Source: Candidatus Latescibacterota bacterium (GTDB lineage Bacteria; Latescibacterota; UBA2968; UBA8231). From it: a stretch of DNA of 40,306 nt. The translations under genes were made by a program, and so were the position numbers. This document shows positions 8,328-17,141 of this stretch, piece by piece (within the stretch, counting starts at the first letter, position 1; every line of letters begins with the position of its first letter). A model generated the notes under the pieces. The model had not been told where the DNA came from, did not search any database, and was given only the letters and a program-made list of their open reading frames with translations. The stretch is from assembly GCA_022820485.1 (NCBI GenBank), contig JAJEFJ010000070.1, forward strand, positions 1 through 40,306. The letters run 5' to 3'.

Positions 8328-9406
8328 GCGTCCGCCTCGTACTTCGGCTGCCTCGGCCCGCGGTCCCGCTCCAGCCGATAAACGCTCCCGTCAAGCGGCA
8401 ACTCCACGCGTGCACCGCCGCGCTGGTGCGACTCGACGAACGCGAAAATCAGCTCGGTATTAGCCCGCGCCAGTTCCGCACCGCCGCGCGGCGGTTCGCC
8501 CGTATCGAGTGAGCGGACCAGATCCTCAATCAAGCAGAGCGTCGAAGCCCGGTGCTCGAAAGCAGGAAACTCCACCAAGCCCAATTTATTGCGGCCCCGG
8601 TGATCGTGCGCTACCGGTGCCCGCAACTGCCACTCCCTATCATTGCCCAGCGCCGTCACCACGCCTCTTGCGCAGACGGCCTCCACTTCCAATCCCCGAC
8701 CCGAATTGAGCGCGTACGCAGTAACCCCGTTGGCGAACTGGATCATGCCGTGCCCGACTGGGTCCTCGCGCAGGATATCGCCGTCGATGATCTCGTCGCC
8801 ATTGGGCAAATGCGCCTGCACCCAAGCGGCCGGGGCGTCGGAGTTGAGGCGCTGGAGCAGGTCAAAGCTATGGCTAGCGCCGTTGAAGAGCGCACTAGTC
8901 TGGTGGATGATGAGGGTTTGCAACGCGCCGATTTCCCCGGAGTCGATGACGGCCTTCATCTGGTCGTAGCCGGGGTAGAAGCGGCGATTGGTGCCCATGT
9001 TGAGCGCGACGTTGTGGCGCTGGCAGGCTTCGACCATGCGGTCGGCTTCGGCCAGCGACGCCGAGAACGCCTTTTCCGCGTAGATGGCACGGGCACCCGC
9101 TTCGGTCGCCGCAATGACGATCTCAGCGCGGTGCTCAGGCTGAGTGGCCACGCTGACGATGTCCGGCTTTTCGCGGGCGAGCATCTCTCGATAGTCAGTG
9201 TACTGCTTGTCCGCGGGAATGCCGTAGCGCGCGCCGACCCTTTCCATCACCTCGGGACGCAAGTCCGAACAGGCGATCAGGTCCGTGCGCTCGCAAGCCT
9301 CGTACCCAGCGGCGTGAGAGTACGGGCGCATATCGGCCGGGACCTCGTTATCGATGAAAGCGCCCATGCGGCTGCAGCCGATGAGAACGGCTTTGTATTG
9401 GTCCAT
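8324..9406 (-). CDS. Gfo/Idh/MocA family oxidoreductase
   Basis: The 360-residue protein has a Rossmann lead (AVLIGCSRMGAF), a conserved SVATQPEHR segment, and YAEKAFSASLAEAD in the place of the usual E-K-P motif. The catalytic lysine remains but the proline is alanine. NMGTNRRFYPGY and HSFDLLQRL complete the C-terminal domain. A strong AAAGGAGG precedes the ATG and overlaps the stop region of the upstream ThDP enzyme gene (11 bp gap), so the two are translationally linked. The reaction is probably oxidation or reduction of a polyol, sugar acid or inositol, but the substrate cannot be read from the sequence. Confidence 0.87.
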   Translation of the reverse strand: MDQYKAVLIGCSRMGAFIDNEVPADMRPYSHAAGYEACERTDLIACSDLRPEVMERVGARYGIPADKQYTDYREMLAREKPDIVSVATQPEHRAEIVIAATEAGARAIYAEKAFSASLAEADRMVEACQRHNVALNMGTNRRFYPGYDQMKAVIDSGEIGALQTLIIHQTSALFNGASHSFDLLQRLNSDAPAAWVQAHLPNGDEIIDGDILREDPVGHGMIQFANGVTAYALNSGRGLEVEAVCARGVVTALGNDREWQLRAPVAHDHRGRNKLGLVEFPAFEHRASTLCLIEDLVRSLDTGEPPRGGAELARANTELIFAFVESHQRGGARVELPLDGSVYRLERDRGPRQPKYEADA

Positions 9407-9417
9407 TTGCTCCTCCT

Positions 9418-11052
9418 TTACCAGAATTTAGCGACGTTTTCTTCCGCCTTGGTCATCACCTCCAACAGAGCGGCTCGTCCTTCGCCGTTGGCCGCGAGGG
9501 CGCGTTGGATGGCCGGTGCCAAGTCCGGGATCGTTTCAACGCGCTCGGCATGGGCACCAAGCGCCTCGGCCACCTGCGCGTAGCGGCCGCCGAGTTGGTT
9601 GCTCTGATAGTGCTCGGTGGCGTAGGGCATGTAGTGGTCGTAGTGCGTCATCACGCCGTTGTTGAGCACCACCGTGAGAATGGGAATTTCCGCGCGCACT
9701 GCGGTCTCAATGTCGAGACCCGCCATGCCAAAAGCCGCGTCACCCATGATGTTGATGACCTGCTTGTCCGGCGCGGCTAGCTTGGCTCCCAAAGCCAAAC
9801 CCAAGCCGTAGCCAAGCTGGGTCGATTTGCCCCAGCCCATGTACCCTCTGGGAACTTGGGGCCGCCAGAACGGCACGAGCTGATCGCGGGGATAGCCCGA
9901 GTCGTGGGTGATGATGGTGTTGGGCACCTCTACGGCGCGGGCGAGTTCGGCGAAGACCCGGTAGGGATTTATCGGCACTTCGTCCGAGCGGAATCGCGGT
10001 GCCCACTCGGCGTTGAACTCAGCGCGGATGGCCGCGATCTCGGCCGCAACTCCGCCATCTCCTCGCCCGTCGGCCCCGAGCTGCCGGCGGACCTCCTCGA
10101 TGATCTGCTCCAGCACGATCCGCGCATCGCCGACAGCTCCCAAGTCGATCTGGTAGTCCTTGTTGAGATCCTCCGCGCAGTTAGTCACCTGCGCCAAGAC
10201 GGCGCGGTCGGGCATGGGCGCATTGAAGACAGAAATGGTAAAGCTAGTGCCCACGCCCAAGACGAAGTCGGTCTTTTGCAGGAAGCGATCGACCATCAGC
10301 GTACCAGTGTGGCCGCCAGTGCCCAGCGCGAGCGGATGGTTTTCGGGAAACGCGCTTTTGCCGGCCAAGGTGGTCATAACGGGCACGTTGAGCAGTTCGG
10401 CGAGGGCCACGAGCTGGTCTGTGGCTTCGGCCCACATCACGCCGTGCCCAGCGTTGATGATCGGGCATTCGGCCTTAACGAGCGCGGCCACCAAGTCGCG
10501 TACCGCGTCCGAATCAGCCGCAGATTTGCAGGTTTTGACCGGCTGGTAGTCGAGGTCCCCGGGAAATTCAGCGGCAGCTAAATCGCTGGGAATTTCCACC
10601 AGCACCGGCCCAGGGCGACCGTGGACGAGCTGGCTAAAGGCGCGGCGCATCAGCTCGGGGATGCGCTCGACGCGGTTGATGTTGGCGGCCCATTTGGTGA
10701 TGCCGCGATAGTTGTCCACTGCGTCGAAGTTGGGCGGCACTTGCGTGCGAGCCGTGGATACGCCGCCGGGCAAAAGCAGCAAGGGGATGGCATCGGCGTA
10801 GGCTTGGGCCGCGCCGCCGAGCGCGTTTTCAGCGCCCGGCCCGGTCTGCATGGTGAAGACGCCAAAGGGGCGGCCATTAGTCGTGCGGCTGAAGCCGTCG
10901 GCCATGTTGACGCCCGTCCGCTCCTGGCGACAGATAATGGGGCGGATACCAGCGCGCGCCGCCTCGTCAATCAGCGGCTGAGCGGGAAAGGCCGACAGCC
11001 ACTCGACGCCTTCGGCCTTGAGGATGTGGGCAATGGCTTGGTTGCCGTTCAT
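9418..11052 (-). CDS. Thiamine-diphosphate-dependent enzyme (acetolactate synthase/benzoylformate decarboxylase-like)
   Basis: The 544 residues contain all three ThDP modules. The Pyr domain has catalytic Glu44 (ICRQERTGVNMADG) and MQTGPGAENALGG. The central domain has INAGHGVMWAEA and LGVGTSFT. The PP domain has the cofactor motif IMGDAAFGM through VVLNNGVM. This matches the acetohydroxyacid-synthase/oxalyl-CoA-decarboxylase/benzoylformate-decarboxylase superfamily. There is no regulatory-subunit (ilvH) gene nearby and the partner is a Gfo/Idh oxidoreductase, so a catabolic decarboxylase or C-C lyase is more likely than branched-chain amino-acid synthesis. That functional choice is inference. 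Confidence 0.85.
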   Translation of the reverse strand: MNGNQAIAHILKAEGVEWLSAFPAQPLIDEAARAGIRPIICRQERTGVNMADGFSRTTNGRPFGVFTMQTGPGAENALGGAAQAYADAIPLLLLPGGVSTARTQVPPNFDAVDNYRGITKWAANINRVERIPELMRRAFSQLVHGRPGPVLVEIPSDLAAAEFPGDLDYQPVKTCKSAADSDAVRDLVAALVKAECPIINAGHGVMWAEATDQLVALAELLNVPVMTTLAGKSAFPENHPLALGTGGHTGTLMVDRFLQKTDFVLGVGTSFTISVFNAPMPDRAVLAQVTNCAEDLNKDYQIDLGAVGDARIVLEQIIEEVRRQLGADGRGDGGVAAEIAAIRAEFNAEWAPRFRSDEVPINPYRVFAELARAVEVPNTIITHDSGYPRDQLVPFWRPQVPRGYMGWGKSTQLGYGLGLALGAKLAAPDKQVINIMGDAAFGMAGLDIETAVRAEIPILTVVLNNGVMTHYDHYMPYATEHYQSNQLGGRYAQVAEALGAHAERVETIPDLAPAIQRALAANGEGRAALLEVMTKAEENVAKFW

Positions 11053-11235
11053 TATGGCGTCCCTTTCCGGGTTTTGTTATTGGGTCAAGGCCGCCACAAA
11101 AGACGGCCCTACGGGGTTTGGTAGTGGCAATTCCTATAGTTCCAATGGAATTCTGTAGGGGCAACTCTCGTGGTTGCCCACCCGCAAAATTTGCATAGAA
11201 CGTTGGACAGGGACGCAGCAGCGTCAAGCAGATTC
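11053..11235. repeat. Intergenic region with short palindromic repeat
   Basis: No gene is visible. GGGCAAC at 11159-11165 pairs with GTTGCCC at 11173-11179 around a 7-base loop, within a GTAGGGGCAAC...GGTTGCCC phrase that resembles a widespread dispersed repeat. A second phrase, GACGGCCCTACGGGG, lies at about 11102-11117. No T-run marks an intrinsic terminator. Confidence 0.45.
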
Positions 11236-12513
11236 TTATCCTGCTCGCCGACCGCGCCCGATGCTCCACCAGACGACCAAGGCCTCCACGGTGTGGCCGC
11301 TAACTAAGGCACCCACGGCTTGGGTCGCGCCGTGCAGCTCGAAATTGGCCAACAGAGCTAGCACCAGCAAGACGGTCACCACGCGCGACGGGGCGCTCGG
11401 CGCCATGGCTTGGGTGCGGTGCTGAAGCAAGCCGATGCCGTGGAAGTAGCTGCGCAGGCTGACTACAAAAGGAAAGCCCATGAAGAGAAGCAGCGGCGTC
11501 TTGCAGTGGGCGATCAACTCGGGACCGATGCCGATCCAAGTGCCGAGTATGTAATCGACCGCCGGCGTCCAAAACAGCACCACCATCCACGCACAGGAAA
11601 ACAGACAACAGCCCCAGCAGAAGCGACGGATCTTACCCAAATCCCCTTCTTGGCGGAAGGCCGTCGGCAGGTTGCGCAGTTCGTTGAGCCAGCCATAGGG
11701 GATGTGGCCGAGCGCATAGACGACGGTCAGCACGGCCAGCGCCTCGGTGCCGTCGGCGCTGCGGGCGACGAACACGTTGATCAGCGGCCGGGTGCCAGCC
11801 TGCACGGCCATGATCAGCGCCAAGGGCCAGAAGAAGCGCAGAACGTAGAAATAGGTTAGAGTTGGCGCGTCGCCCGGCTCTGACCAGCGCACCAAGCGCC
11901 AGCGGCCCCACGCAACCACGCCAAGCTCGGCGAGGGCACCCGTGTACGTGGCGAGGACCGGCAGTAAGATGGGAGTGTGGCGGACGAAGCCGAGCGGCAG
12001 CAGTACAAAAACTGCGAGGATGCTGAGAGCAATCCCAGTGGTAATGGCGTAGGCGGGGATGTCGGTGCGGCGGATGCGGATGAGTTCGCCGCTGTAAAAG
12101 CGCGTCATCCCGTGCAGGACGGGGAAGGGAACGAGCCACAGCAGGGCCAAGCGCACTGCCTCGCCGAGCGCGGGATCGACCCCGTGCAGATCATTGATGA
12201 TCCAAGTCCCCAGCGGCGTCAGCGCCAAACTGGCCAAGATACCGGCCAACAGCAGTCCGGCGGCGAGCACAAAGCGGAAGCAGACGCGGCAGCCTTGGGT
12301 GTGCTCGACGAGCACCAAGCCGAGCTGCCGCACCTGAGACAGGGTGCCGGCGAGGAATAGCGCCAAGCCAAAGGCCAAGCCAAACGCGGCCAGCGTTTCG
12401 ACCGCCCGCGGCATCCGCGCCATGCCGCCGTTGAGGAACTGGCCGCTGAGCTCTTGCACCAGCGCCGTCACCACCAAGGGCAACATGAAGCGCGTTAGCT
12501 GGGCATAGGTCAT
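11236..12513 (-). CDS. ANKH (progressive ankylosis)-like multi-pass transporter of the MOP/MATE superfamily
   Basis: The 425-residue protein has about 10-12 hydrophobic segments. It aligns, from memory, with human ANKH across its whole length. LAAFGLAFGLALFLAG at 41-56 matches ANKH LASYGLAYSLMKFFTG. IINDLHGVDPALG at 106-118 matches IINKLHHVDESVG. FFWPLALIMAVQ at 227-238 matches FWWPLALILATQ. GHIPYGWLNELR at 269-280 matches GHMPYGWLTEIR. FWTPAV at 314-319 and ELHGATQAVGAL at 392-403 also correspond. ANKH mediates ATP/pyrophosphate and organic-anion efflux in animals; the bacterial role is unknown. The ATG directly follows the stop codon of the decayed res gene (TAGATG), and no good ribosome binding site is seen. 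Confidence 0.75.
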   Translation of the reverse strand: MTYAQLTRFMLPLVVTALVQELSGQFLNGGMARMPRAVETLAAFGLAFGLALFLAGTLSQVRQLGLVLVEHTQGCRVCFRFVLAAGLLLAGILASLALTPLGTWIINDLHGVDPALGEAVRLALLWLVPFPVLHGMTRFYSGELIRIRRTDIPAYAITTGIALSILAVFVLLPLGFVRHTPILLPVLATYTGALAELGVVAWGRWRLVRWSEPGDAPTLTYFYVLRFFWPLALIMAVQAGTRPLINVFVARSADGTEALAVLTVVYALGHIPYGWLNELRNLPTAFRQEGDLGKIRRFCWGCCLFSCAWMVVLFWTPAVDYILGTWIGIGPELIAHCKTPLLLFMGFPFVVSLRSYFHGIGLLQHRTQAMAPSAPSRVVTVLLVLALLANFELHGATQAVGALVSGHTVEALVVWWSIGRGRRAG

Positions 12514-14294
12514 CTATATATCCGCAAATTGCTGCCGCATGTCCTTCCCATCGACCATTTTCTCCGCGACCATGAACAGGCCCTTACCATTGCTTTCCCG
12601 CTCCCACAATGCGCCAATCGTTCGCTTTTCGGCGGTATCCGACCCTTCGGCAATATGTGCGCCCTTGTATTCGACGACGAGGTAATGCGATTGCCGTCGA
12701 GGTCAATTTCAAAGCTGCGCGCCGTCTCGCGGATAGTGAATTCCTGTTCGTCCATCTTCGGCGAATAATCGAGTAGCGACCAGTCGTGGTATTCCATGAA
12801 CACGTCCGTATCGGCGAATTCTAGGATGCCTTGGATTTCCGGGGTTGCTGGGGTCGTATATTTGAATACCGGCTCCGGCTTTTCCTGCGGACCAAACAAG
12901 TCTCTCTGAAAGTCGAGCGTGCGCTGCACCGGCTCGATGTTGTCGAGGGCCTCGTCTTCCTCAAAGCCCATATCTACCAATTTGTCGGCTAAGGCGCGCG
13001 CTGCTTCGCCAAAAGATGGCTCGGACAGGAAGGCGTAGGCTTTGTTGAGGTCGGTCTCTTGGCGTTGCTTGGCGTAGGGCATCCGCAGCACGCGGCCGAG
13101 CAGTTGCTCGACGTCTGTCGCGCTTTGGATGCGCGATACCGAGCAGAAAATGTAAGCGAAGGAGCAGTCCCATCCTTCTTTGAGCGCCTCGATTGTAATG
13201 ACGTATTCGATGGGGCAGGTGCGGTCGAACAAATCGATGCCGTCGAGTTCGCGTTGGTCGCCGGTGGCGATGGCGATTTTGCTTTCCGGGATTTGCTCAA
13301 TGTCCATCAGGTGATTTTTCAGCGCCTCGACCGTCACTTCTTGGTTTTTCGGCTGTGCTTGGAACAAGACGATGGGACGAATGTAGTCGGCATCGTCCTT
13401 GGCCGTCTCTGCAAGCGAAGCACGGGCGTTAATGGCCCCGGTCACTGCGTTCTGCCAAGTGTCGTGCTCGGCAAGCATGATGGGCAGTTTGATCATTTCT
13501 TCGCGCTTGAGTTCTTGGGCGGTAACGCTATACAGAATGTTCGACTTGCGCTACGGCGTCGCCGTGAATTCGACGATGGCGCACGGGTTGACCCGCGCCT
13601 GCATTTCCCGCGTCAGGCCGGTGACGGCGTTGTGTGCTTCATCGACGATCATCAATGGACGGTGCCGATGTAGCAGGTTGGCGAAGGAGAATTTGACGGT
13701 GCCATTATCCAGCTTTTCCAAACCCGGTGCGGCATCCCGGACGCCGGAGAAGTGCGGTTCCATTTCTTCGTTGTGGGCGTACACCTTGCGCCCTTCGGTG
13801 CTTTTTACCCGCAGCGTTTGAATGGTGCCGACCACAATGCAGCAGTGGTCGCGCAGGTCGTGCGGCCGGATATGGGTGAAGTCGGTGATGTCGAATACGC
13901 GCACCCGGCCGTCGAAAGCGTCGTCCAGTGTTTGCCGATACGCATGGCGGGTGTTTTTCAGGGCCTCGACTGTCTGCCGACGGATGGTTTTGGTCGGCAC
14001 TAGCCACAGTACCAGTGGATAGTCCTTTTCGATCCAAGCATTGCGGGCGATGGAGACGGCGTGGGCGGCGAGGATTGTTTTGCCGCCGCCGGTGGGTAGG
14101 CGCAGGCAGACGTAGGGAACGTCTGGCAATTCTTTTAGCGGTGCATAAGATTCGGCATAGCCTCTAAGCCGCGCGGCCTGCTCTGGCTCTTGGGTTATGG
14201 CTTCGTAGGCGTTCTTGGGTCCGGCGATACGCGCTTCCTCGAAGAAGCGGCGCAGAAAGGAGAGGGTGTCGGCTTGATATTGTTTTAGCTGCAT
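12514..14294 (-). pseudogene. res: Type III restriction enzyme Res subunit, inactivated
   Basis: Residues 1-247 hold a DEAD/DEAH helicase domain: Walker A RLPTGGGKT, motif Ia LVPTKTIRRQ, Walker B IVDEAHN and FTATP. An in-frame TAG at 13551-13553 interrupts directly after TATP; the same frame continues with RKSNILYSVTAQELKREEM and through helicase motif VI (QLLGRVLRMP). Near 12690-12700 the frame breaks between DLDGN and the nuclease segment HYLVVEYKGAHIAEG, which resumes in another frame and ends at 12514. Full-length relatives are some 250 residues longer here, so a deletion, not just one lost base, is likely. Three residues separate it from mod. Restriction is presumably lost. Confidence 0.8.
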
Positions 14295-14297
14295 GGA

Positions 14298-15868
14298 TCA
14301 GGTTCGCGCTTTGATATCGTAGGGCGTCTGTTTGAAGACGATGTCCTCTCGGTCGAGCGTCGCTGGCGTCAAGCGCGACTGTTCACCGTAGATCGTGAGC
14401 GGCCCGGAGAAATTGGCGTCCTTACGCACAATCTCTTCCCGAATCACAGCGAGCGTTGCACGGGTCAAGACATTGCCTTTGTCACCGAGGATGCCGTTGT
14501 ATAGCAGGGCATAAGCGCGGCCGTCGTGCAGGCCGAGGAAGGGGGAAGCGGTGTTGTCGCGCCACGGATGTCCGGTTTCGCTGAAATAGACGTGGGCGGC
14601 CAGCACGGAAAAGCTAATGTCTGAGCGGATATGTCCTTCCTCGTCGAATACGGGTGGGCCGAGGCGGTAGAAGCGGAAGCCGCCGCCGCCTTGCCAGCCG
14701 ACGCTTTTGGAGATGCCTCCTTGTTCGCCGTCAATCACTTTGTTCAGGCGCGGGACGCAATGGCTGACAGCGTGTTCGCCCATTTCAATGCCGATGTAGC
14801 GACGGCCCATCTTGTGCGCGACGGCTGCGGTGGTGCCGGAGCCGAGGAAGGAGTCGAGGACGAGGTCGCCGGGGTTGGTGGCGATGTGGAGGATGCGCTC
14901 CAGTAAACCTTCTGGCTTCGGAGTTTCGAAAGCCGCTTTCTCACCAAAAATTTTTTCCATCTCGGAGCTTGCATGTTGGTTCAACGCAAATCCAGACCAT
15001 ACACTTGGTGTTGTCATTCCTTGTTTTGCTTCAGAAAGGAATAATTTTTTCATCGGTGTCCCGGCCGTTCCCTTTACTCCCCAGTAAAGACGTCCATCCT
15101 TTTGAAGGTTTTCCATATACTCTTTATTGTGTACCCAATTTCGCCCTTTCCGAGGATAAACATCCTCTCCTGTATAAGGATTACGCACTGGATAAGATGC
15201 TCAACGTTTCTTCCACCCTTTGCGTTTGAAGTTGAATCAATTTTTCTGAATGGCCCTCTTGGGTCAGGTCCGTCCGACTCCTTGAAAATATCGTATTGGG
15301 CATTAGCCTTTTCTGTGCGTGGCATCAGGCCGAAGGTTTTTTCGGCAACGGTTTGTTTACTGTCACCTTCTCGGTATTTTGCCCAAACGAGAATATGTTC
15401 GTGGCCCATACCAATTTTCCGATCATTTGGCGGGCCATCTCGCTTTTGCCAAGCAATGTCGAGGATGAAGTTTTTCCTCCCGAAAATTTCATCTCCAACT
15501 ACCTTCAAATAATGTGCCTGAGTATCATCTAGTGAAACCCAAAGAGAGCCATCCCCTGCCAACATCTCACGCAAAAGTTCAAGTCGCGGCCAAATCGTCG
15601 CCAGCCATTTGCTGTGTTCGAGATTGTCGTCGTAGTGTTCGAAAGCAGAGTGAGTGTTATACGGCGGGTCGATGTAGATGCACTTCACTTGGCCGGCGTA
15701 GAACGGCAGCAGTGCCTTGAGGGCTTCTAGGTTGTCGCCTTGTATGAGTATGTTGCCGGCATCTGGGTCGCCGATGGAAAGGTCGGGGACTTCTTCGAGG
15801 AGACGATAGGGAACGTGGGCGGCGGCGTGGATGTCGGTATCTCGCGTTAGCCAATTCAGGGTCGGCAT
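14298..15868 (-). pseudogene. mod: Type III restriction-modification DNA methyltransferase Mod, frameshifted
   Basis: The N-terminal half (from 15868) carries motif IV as YIDPPYNT. The C-terminal half carries motif I as LDSFLGSGTTAAVAH. This DPPY-before-FxGxG order is the beta class of adenine-N6/cytosine-N4 methyltransferases. The halves are in different frames: after GGRNVEHLI the first frame runs into an unrelated tail, while the other frame continues with VRNPYTGEDVYPRKGRNW. Loss of one C at about 15189-15193 would explain this. The middle (about 14930-15570) is clearly AT-richer than both ends and corresponds to the target recognition domain. Res follows after 3 bp, as in mod-res operons. 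A one-base sequencing error remains possible for this lesion. Confidence 0.8.
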
Positions 15869-15950
15869 GGGATATTATTTATCTCTGATATTCTTGTTTT
15901 ATAGAATATGCTCTCATGGAGACTTTGCATTCTCTACGTCTATGTGCTTT

Positions 15951-17012
15951 TTAGATATTGTCTCCAAGAAGCCTTGTAGCTGCGTTTCGAGCCCTTGCCA
16001 TTACTGATTCAGTTTGTTCAACGTTGTTTATAAAGGTTTTTAACTCGATGGACATCAAACGATTAGAGCGATTGAACTCTTTTTCAATTCTCGGAAGAGC
16101 GTCCATGTTCGATACAAGATCAGAGGAATTCGTGCGCATTTCTCGAATCGCTCCTTCTGTATTGCCAAGTACCTGTACAAGTTCGGCTAGCTTTGCCTTA
16201 TCTTCCGGATCTACACTCTTGAACTCGCCGCTTAGCATTGCATCCAAGCTTTGTCCCATACTTCCCAAAGCTTGTCGGTATTGATTGTTGCCCTGCTGTA
16301 ACCACGAAGTGTGCTTATCAAACTCAATAGCCAACGAACGCATGGTCTTCCGCTTTTTTTTGGGTGACTCTTTTTCTGGGCCTATAAGCCGTTCAGTTGC
16401 GCTCTGTAGCTCCAATGTAAGGGGATTAAGAAGATGTTCTCTGAATCCAGTAATTACCCGAGTTATGGTCTCCGCACTCTCCTCAATCTCAACTTGGTAG
16501 TCAAGAAAGCCGCGTTCATCTTGTTCATCAGATACCGCTACTAGAGATTGTGTACCATCGGCATATAAAGAGGAGGCTGAAACTCCAAAATCAGTAACAG
16601 GACTACCAAATTTCACGTCGCCAGTTCGCACACCTTCTATGAGTTCTCGAATCTCTTGTTGAGCATTGTTCATTTGTGCGAAGTGAGTACTATACGTGAT
16701 AATACGGTACGATTGAAGGTCAAATGGTACCTCCTTAATATCTTGGGCGAGTAGTATGACGTTCTTTTTATAAGCATGCGCTAATCCCAACTCATAATAA
16801 ACATTCGGATTCGCCGTCGATAGATCCGCCACTATAAGTTCACTATCGATTATTGACTGGATAATATCCTTCAAAATATTTCGTTGATTGAGGATATCGT
16901 CGGCTCTCATCACATCGTAGCCTGCTTCCGACAAAGGGGCGTGTATCAGATAATCATATATATTGTCGAACTCCTCCGCGAAGGGCATCAGAACAAAGGC
17001 ACGTGGTTTCAT
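15951..17012 (-). CDS. TIR/nucleoside-deoxyribosyltransferase-like N-terminal domain with helical C-terminal region; putative defence effector
   Basis: Residues 1-125 form a Rossmann-like domain: FVLMPFAEEFDNIYDYL, VMRADDI, LIVADLSTANPNVYYELGLAHAYKKNVILL. The MPF..EFD lead plus ADLS..NPNVYYELG, with Glu74 at the nucleophile position, is shared by TIR-like and deoxyribosyltransferase-like N-glycosidase domains found in conflict systems. Residues 170-353 have no recognised domain; they are charged and predicted helical, including a KKKRK patch near 217 and long heptad-like stretches. GGAG lies 12 bp before the ATG. Base composition is markedly AT-richer than the neighbours, pointing to transfer. 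It lies between mod and the PIN toxin-like gene. Function is inferred, not shown. Confidence 0.6.
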   Translation of the reverse strand: MKPRAFVLMPFAEEFDNIYDYLIHAPLSEAGYDVMRADDILNQRNILKDIIQSIIDSELIVADLSTANPNVYYELGLAHAYKKNVILLAQDIKEVPFDLQSYRIITYSTHFAQMNNAQQEIRELIEGVRTGDVKFGSPVTDFGVSASSLYADGTQSLVAVSDEQDERGFLDYQVEIEESAETITRVITGFREHLLNPLTLELQSATERLIGPEKESPKKKRKTMRSLAIEFDKHTSWLQQGNNQYRQALGSMGQSLDAMLSGEFKSVDPEDKAKLAELVQVLGNTEGAIREMRTNSSDLVSNMDALPRIEKEFNRSNRLMSIELKTFINNVEQTESVMARARNAATRLLGDNI

Positions 17013-17019
17013 AAGAGAA

Positions 17020-17127
17020 CTATCTCCGTTCAGTTTTGAAATTTTCGGCTAGTCGGATAGACTTCATGGCCGCTTCTATATCGGGCTTTTCTGGGCTGTG
17101 AACAACGCTGTCCTCTCTCCGGATCAC
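17020..17127 (-). CDS. Possible 35-residue ORF before the TIR-like gene
   Basis: A GTG at 17127 opens a short frame ending in PDIEAAMKSIRLAENF and a TAG 7 bp before the TIR-like start. It fills the gap between the PIN-like gene and the TIR-like gene. No ribosome binding site is obvious and no family is recognised. It could be a small coupled protein or the worn tail of a lost gene. Confidence 0.2.
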   Translation of the reverse strand: MIRREDSVVHSPEKPDIEAAMKSIRLAENFKTERR

Positions 17128-17141
17128 GACCTAACCAAACT

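Noticed and set aside
8552..9583. 343-residue plus-strand frame opposite the Gfo/Idh gene
   Set aside because: The minus strand encodes a complete Gfo/Idh oxidoreductase with family motifs; the plus-strand frame shows none and is a GC-driven artefact.
13551..13553. TAG in res as a possible pyrrolysine or programmed readthrough codon
   Set aside because: The res gene also has an internal deletion/frameshift, the position after TATP is not a known recoding site, and no downstream recoding structure was noticed; pseudogene decay is simpler.
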